Below, in pieces: positions 60,959-64,000 of a DNA stretch of 64,000 nt. The stretch lies in NCBI GenBank assembly GCA_963762075.1, contig CAVXJC010000004.1, positions 1-64,000 on the forward strand. The letters are read 5' to 3'. The DNA is from JAOUEA01 sp963762075. GTDB lineage: Bacteria > Actinomycetota > UBA4738 > HRBIN12. The position numbers and the translations under genes are program-made. The notes under the pieces are model-generated. The model made no database searches, had not been told where the DNA came from, and saw only the letters and a program-made list of their open reading frames with translations. Positions within the stretch are counted from its first letter, which is position 1. Each line of letters opens with the position of its first letter.

Positions 60959-61577
60959 CACGCCCATCGGCTCGGCCGGCGTCCGGCCAGGCGCGGTGCA
61001 GACACCAGGGGACGACCGCTGCAGGAAGCGTGATGCCCACCACGTACACGACCTTCGCCCAGGCCTGGTCGAACCCTGCGGCGATGCCGACGAGGGTCGC
61101 GACGAAGAGCACCACTGCCGCCGGGCGGAGCGCCCGCCACTCGCCCAGACCTCCCGTGGCCCGCAACAGACCCGCCGACACGATCAACGTGCCCACTGTC
61201 GCGGCGACGACACCGGACACGTGCAATACCCCGTGCCACGACGTCGGTTCCCCCGATGCATCGGTGGGGAAGGCGAGCAACGTATCGCCACTCGCCGTGA
61301 CGACGTAACCGGCCACCGCCGTCATCGAGATGGCCGCCGGACGGAGCGCCCCCAGCGCGAAGACGAGGTAGCACGCACCGAGCCATAGGAACGTCGCGAT
61401 CATCGGCACACCGGGCGTTCCTCCAAGGGCCATGCTGCTGGGCCAACTCACCCAGCCCTGGCGTTGGATCACGTCGTCGCGGACGAGCGCGAGCACGGGG
61501 GTGACGATCAAGAACCCGATCGGCCCCGCGGCCCCGGCCCACAGAGCGATGGAACCGGGCCGTGGGCGGTCGATCAC
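60951..61577 (-). CDS. DUF998-like membrane protein
   Basis: A 208-residue protein with about six spans: IALWAGAAGPIGFLIVTPVL, PMIATFLWLGACYLVFALGA, ISMTAVAGYVVTASGDTLLA, VLHVSGVVAATVGTLIVSAG, VVLFVATLVGIAAGFDQAWA and VVYVVGITLPAAVVPWCLHR. The DVIQRQGWVSWPSSMALGG loop and HGVLH motif fit DUF998. Its GTG overlaps the psuG stop (GTGA), so it is cotranslated with the pseudouridine genes; a transport or permease role for nucleoside breakdown is possible but unproven. Confidence 0.75.
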   Translation of the reverse strand: MIDRPRPGSIALWAGAAGPIGFLIVTPVLALVRDDVIQRQGWVSWPSSMALGGTPGVPMIATFLWLGACYLVFALGALRPAAISMTAVAGYVVTASGDTLLAFPTDASGEPTSWHGVLHVSGVVAATVGTLIVSAGLLRATGGLGEWRALRPAAVVLFVATLVGIAAGFDQAWAKVVYVVGITLPAAVVPWCLHRAWPDAGRADGRVT

Positions 61578-62510
61578 GATCCGGTTGCCGAGGGGCGCGA
61601 CCCACCGGTGAGCGCATGCGCCGAGGCGATCTCGGCAGCGACCCTGGCGTTGTCTTCGAGCAACGCAAGGTTCGCCTCGAGGCTCCGTCCGTCGGTGAGC
61701 TCGGCGATGGCCGAGAGCAGGAACGGTGTGCGAGCCTTCCCGAAGGCTCGGGCCTCGTCGGCGAGTCGCTCGGCCTCGCTCGCCGCGCGCGCGACCTCGT
61801 CGGGCCCCAACGCCGATGCCGCGGGCACCGGGTTGGCGACCACAAGCATGGACCGAACGCCGAGCGAGAGTGCCGAAACGAGCGTCGCTGCCGCCTCGAC
61901 AGGCGAGTCGACTCGATGCTCGAGCTCGACCGGCGACTCGCTCGCCAGGAAGAAGGGGAGCCGGTCGACCCCGTATCCGACCACGGCCACGCCGAGCTCC
62001 TCGAGCTTCTCCGCCGTCGAGACCGGATCGACGAACGACTTCGGTCCCGAGCAGACGAGCAGACCAGGGGTGCGCGCGAGCTCGAGCAGATCGGCGCTGA
62101 CGTCTGCGCCCTCGCCTGGGTGCACCCCTCCGATGCCGCCGGTCGCGCCGACCCTCACGCCCGCCTTCGCTGCCGCCCAGATCGTTGCGCTCACGGTGGT
62201 CGCCCCCAGCGCACGGTTCGAGATCGCCATCGGGCATGTCGCGCCGGGCCACCTTCGTCGCGACGCCCGATCCGCAGAACCGGTCCAGCTCGGGCTCTCC
62301 GAGACCGACGATCACGGTCCCGTCGATCGCACCGATCCATGCCGGAACGGCGCCAGCACCGCGGATCGCTCCGGTCATGCGTCGCACGCACTCCTGGTTC
62401 CGCGGCGAAGGCAACCCCTGACCGATCACGCTCGTCTCGAGGGCCACGACGGCGATGCCACTCGTCATCGCGTCGCGTACCTCGCTCGCGATCGTGAGTG
62501 CGTCATCCAC
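61574..62510 (-). CDS. psuG: Pseudouridine-5'-phosphate glycosidase (one frameshift)
   Basis: It splits pseudouridine 5'-phosphate into uracil and ribose 5-phosphate. The N-terminal frame has AVVALETSVIGQGLPSPRNQ, GAVPAWIGAIDGTVIVGLG and KVARRDMP; the second frame continues MAISNRALGATTVSATIWAA, VGATGGIGGVHPGEGADVSA, LLVCSGPKSFVDPVSTAEKL and VANPVPAASAL, all PsuG motifs. One extra base near 62230-62235 separates them. Total about 311 residues after repair. The GTG start overlaps the psuK stop by 8 bases. Confidence 0.9.
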
Positions 62511-63378
62511 GGAGGTGCACCGGCTCCGGCCATGACTGTGCGCTGCGGGCGACGAGCGCGCCGGCATTGCATGCGCCGGCGAGCGCGTCCGCAGCATCGG
62601 CCCCACGTGCGAGCATCGCAAGCAGCACGCCGTCGAAGGCGTCGCCTGCCCCGGTCGGATCGATCTCGTCGACGGGCTCCGCGGGGGCGCTCAGCACATC
62701 ACCATCGAGACAGAGCGCCGCCCCACGCCTGTCCATCTTCACCGCAGCCAGACGGTAGCGCTCGCCGAGTTGGGCGGCGGCCTCCTCGCCGGTTCGTCCG
62801 GTCAGCACCTCGGCTTCCCGCTCGTTGGCGAGCAGCGCGGTCGCGGTCGATGTCTCGTCGAAGAGGCGGTCGGCACCGAATGCTTGCACCAGGGGCCACG
62901 ACGCCGCCTCGACTGCCACCCAGGATGACCGCGCTCGAGTGAGCGCTGCCAGCGCCGTGTCGTGACCGGGTGCCTGCAGCATCAGGTAGCCCGAGACCAG
63001 CACGGCTCCTGCGTCGATCGTGACAGGAAGGTCGCCGGGCTCGAAGCGGGCGTTGGCGCCTCGGTCGGCAACCATCGAGCGTTCCCCGGGTTCGTGCACG
63101 ACGAGCATCGTGCCCGTCGGTGCCTCGAGGTCCACGGTCACCGACGTCTCGACGCCGTGTTCGGCGAGAGCGCCGCAGACCGTGCGTCCCGCCAGGTCGT
63201 CGCCGACGCGACCGAGCACGCGAGCCGAGGCGCCGGCCCAGGCCGCCCAGACCGCCGCGTTGGCCGACGTGCCACCGGGCTGCAACAGCACGCGCCCGTG
63301 CACGTCTCCCCCGCGCTTGAGTGTCGCGGCATCGACCCTGACATCGAGCATGACGTCGCCCACGCACACGAGATCCAC
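62503..63378 (-). CDS. psuK: PfkB-family sugar kinase, probable pseudouridine kinase
   Basis: A 291-residue ribokinase-fold kinase: VCVGDVMLDVRVDAATLKRG, QPGGTSANAAVWAAWAGASA, VLGRVGDDLAGRTV and the catalytic DPTGAGDAFDGVLLAML with the anion hole and Asp. Substrate range of PfkB enzymes is wide; pseudouridine is proposed because psuG follows directly with overlapping codons. GTG at 63378 used (another GTG lies three codons upstream). Confidence 0.85.
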   Translation of the reverse strand: MDLVCVGDVMLDVRVDAATLKRGGDVHGRVLLQPGGTSANAAVWAAWAGASARVLGRVGDDLAGRTVCGALAEHGVETSVTVDLEAPTGTMLVVHEPGERSMVADRGANARFEPGDLPVTIDAGAVLVSGYLMLQAPGHDTALAALTRARSSWVAVEAASWPLVQAFGADRLFDETSTATALLANEREAEVLTGRTGEEAAAQLGERYRLAAVKMDRRGAALCLDGDVLSAPAEPVDEIDPTGAGDAFDGVLLAMLARGADAADALAGACNAGALVARSAQSWPEPVHLRG

Positions 63379-63419
63379 GGCGCACACCCTAGCCGGGGCC
63401 GACCGGAACGCGGCGCGGC

Positions 63420-63995
63420 TCAGCCCGGTCGCCGGTGCAGCGCTGCGTCCGGTTCCACGGGCTCGGCCACGGCCACCGGGGGCAACGAGCCCGGGAGCCG
63501 CGGACCGCCCGTGACCCTCGCCTGCTTCTCGGCCGACGAGCCCCGCGACAGCGCCGCGCGTCGTTCCCGGGCGACCGCCTTCTCGCGAATGAACTTCTTC
63601 CAGTCGCTGGCCTTCGTGCTGAACACGATATCGGTCGCGATCTGGAGCACACCGAGCCCGATGAGGACGGCCGCGGCCCACCACGGGCCGTTCGACGCGG
63701 GCCAGAAGGCGAGCGCGACGAACGGTGCCAGCTTCGTCGCGATCGCACCCGAGGCATGCATCCAGGCTCTCGAATCGGGGTCTGCCCGGAGGTAGGTGCC
63801 ATAGTCGGACTTGAGCCCCGGTCTCGGCGGCGGAGGTCCTCCCAGGAAGCAGTCGGTCCACCGGATGCCCACCATGTAGCCCACGAGCCAGTGCGCGGGC
63901 GAGTGCACCGACACCGACCAGATCGCACCGGCAGCGACCAGGGCGAGACCCTTCCACAGCGGCGTCTGCCACGTGAGTGCCGCACCGACCGCCAC
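63420..63995 (-). CDS. Uncharacterised membrane protein, possibly truncated at the window edge
   Basis: A frame of 191 codons from a GTG five bases from the window end; the true start may lie outside. Hydrophobic segments include WKGLALVAAGAIWSVSVHSP, AWMHASGAIATKLAPFVALA and WAAAVLIGLGVLQIATDIVF; between them is a polar loop with GGPPPPRPGLKSDYGTYLRA. A basic helix (DWKKFIREKAVARERRAAL) and a Pro-rich tail follow. No family recognised. It lies 41 bases upstream of psuK on the same strand. Confidence 0.6.
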   Translation of the reverse strand: MAVGAALTWQTPLWKGLALVAAGAIWSVSVHSPAHWLVGYMVGIRWTDCFLGGPPPPRPGLKSDYGTYLRADPDSRAWMHASGAIATKLAPFVALAFWPASNGPWWAAAVLIGLGVLQIATDIVFSTKASDWKKFIREKAVARERRAALSRGSSAEKQARVTGGPRLPGSLPPVAVAEPVEPDAALHRRPG

Positions 63996-64000
63996 CGCGC

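Overview
The window is high-GC chromosomal DNA of an actinobacterium (Actinomycetota), probably a lineage outside the well-studied genera. The evidence is a complete murein/division (dcw) cluster without ftsA but with sepF, yggT and divIVA, a T-box leader on ileS with the actinobacterial type of IleS, a TCGAAC-N4-GTTCGA SOS box, DUF3040 and DUF6504 proteins, and very dense gene packing with stop/start overlaps. The frameshift pattern (below) suggests a draft or long-read assembly.

Positions 1-3375 are the right end of an integrated element: a three-gene leftward operon (XRE regulator, Xis-like HTH protein, small zinc-ribbon-like protein cut by the window edge), a decayed HTH protein, a tyrosine integrase broken by several indels and a nonsense codon, a broken exported protein, direct repeats that look like integrase arm sites, and the displaced 3' part of a tRNA-Leu(CAA) as the attachment site.

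Positions 3389-14523 are metabolic: an ornithine-cyclodeaminase-family gene after a leftward livKHMGF branched-chain amino acid ABC operon, then trpA, trpB, trpC and a HisA-like isomerase with altered catalytic residues, and a divergent LON-domain protein. Positions 14542-24969 hold dnaE1, rluD, lspA, a TraR/DksA protein, the T-box and ileS, and the start of the division region (divIVA, yggT). Positions 25052-42424 form the leftward dcw cluster: mraZ, a 48-residue membrane protein, rsmH, ftsL, ftsI, murE, murF, mraY, murD, ftsW, murG, murC, murB, ftsQ, ftsZ, yggS, sepF.

From 42582 to 47795 lie an HNH endonuclease and the moxR - DUF58 - transglutaminase cluster. A MerR regulator and a leftward SOS-controlled mutagenesis operon follow (DUF6504, small membrane protein, dnaE2, dinB, perhaps DUF3040). 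dnaE2 carries an in-frame insertion of about 65 codons containing two hairpins. Positions 54364-64000 encode ornithine aminotransferase, a DUF402 protein, a membrane protein, a class V aminotransferase-like protein, UDP-sulfoquinovose synthase followed by a DUF2304-GT2 fusion, and a pseudouridine breakdown operon (psuK, psuG, a DUF998-like protein).

Five otherwise well-preserved genes (livF, ftsW, rocD, sqdB, psuG) each contain one single-base frameshift. One is in ftsW, which is essential, so I treat most as sequence errors rather than true pseudogenes. The integrase region is worse damaged and may be real decay.
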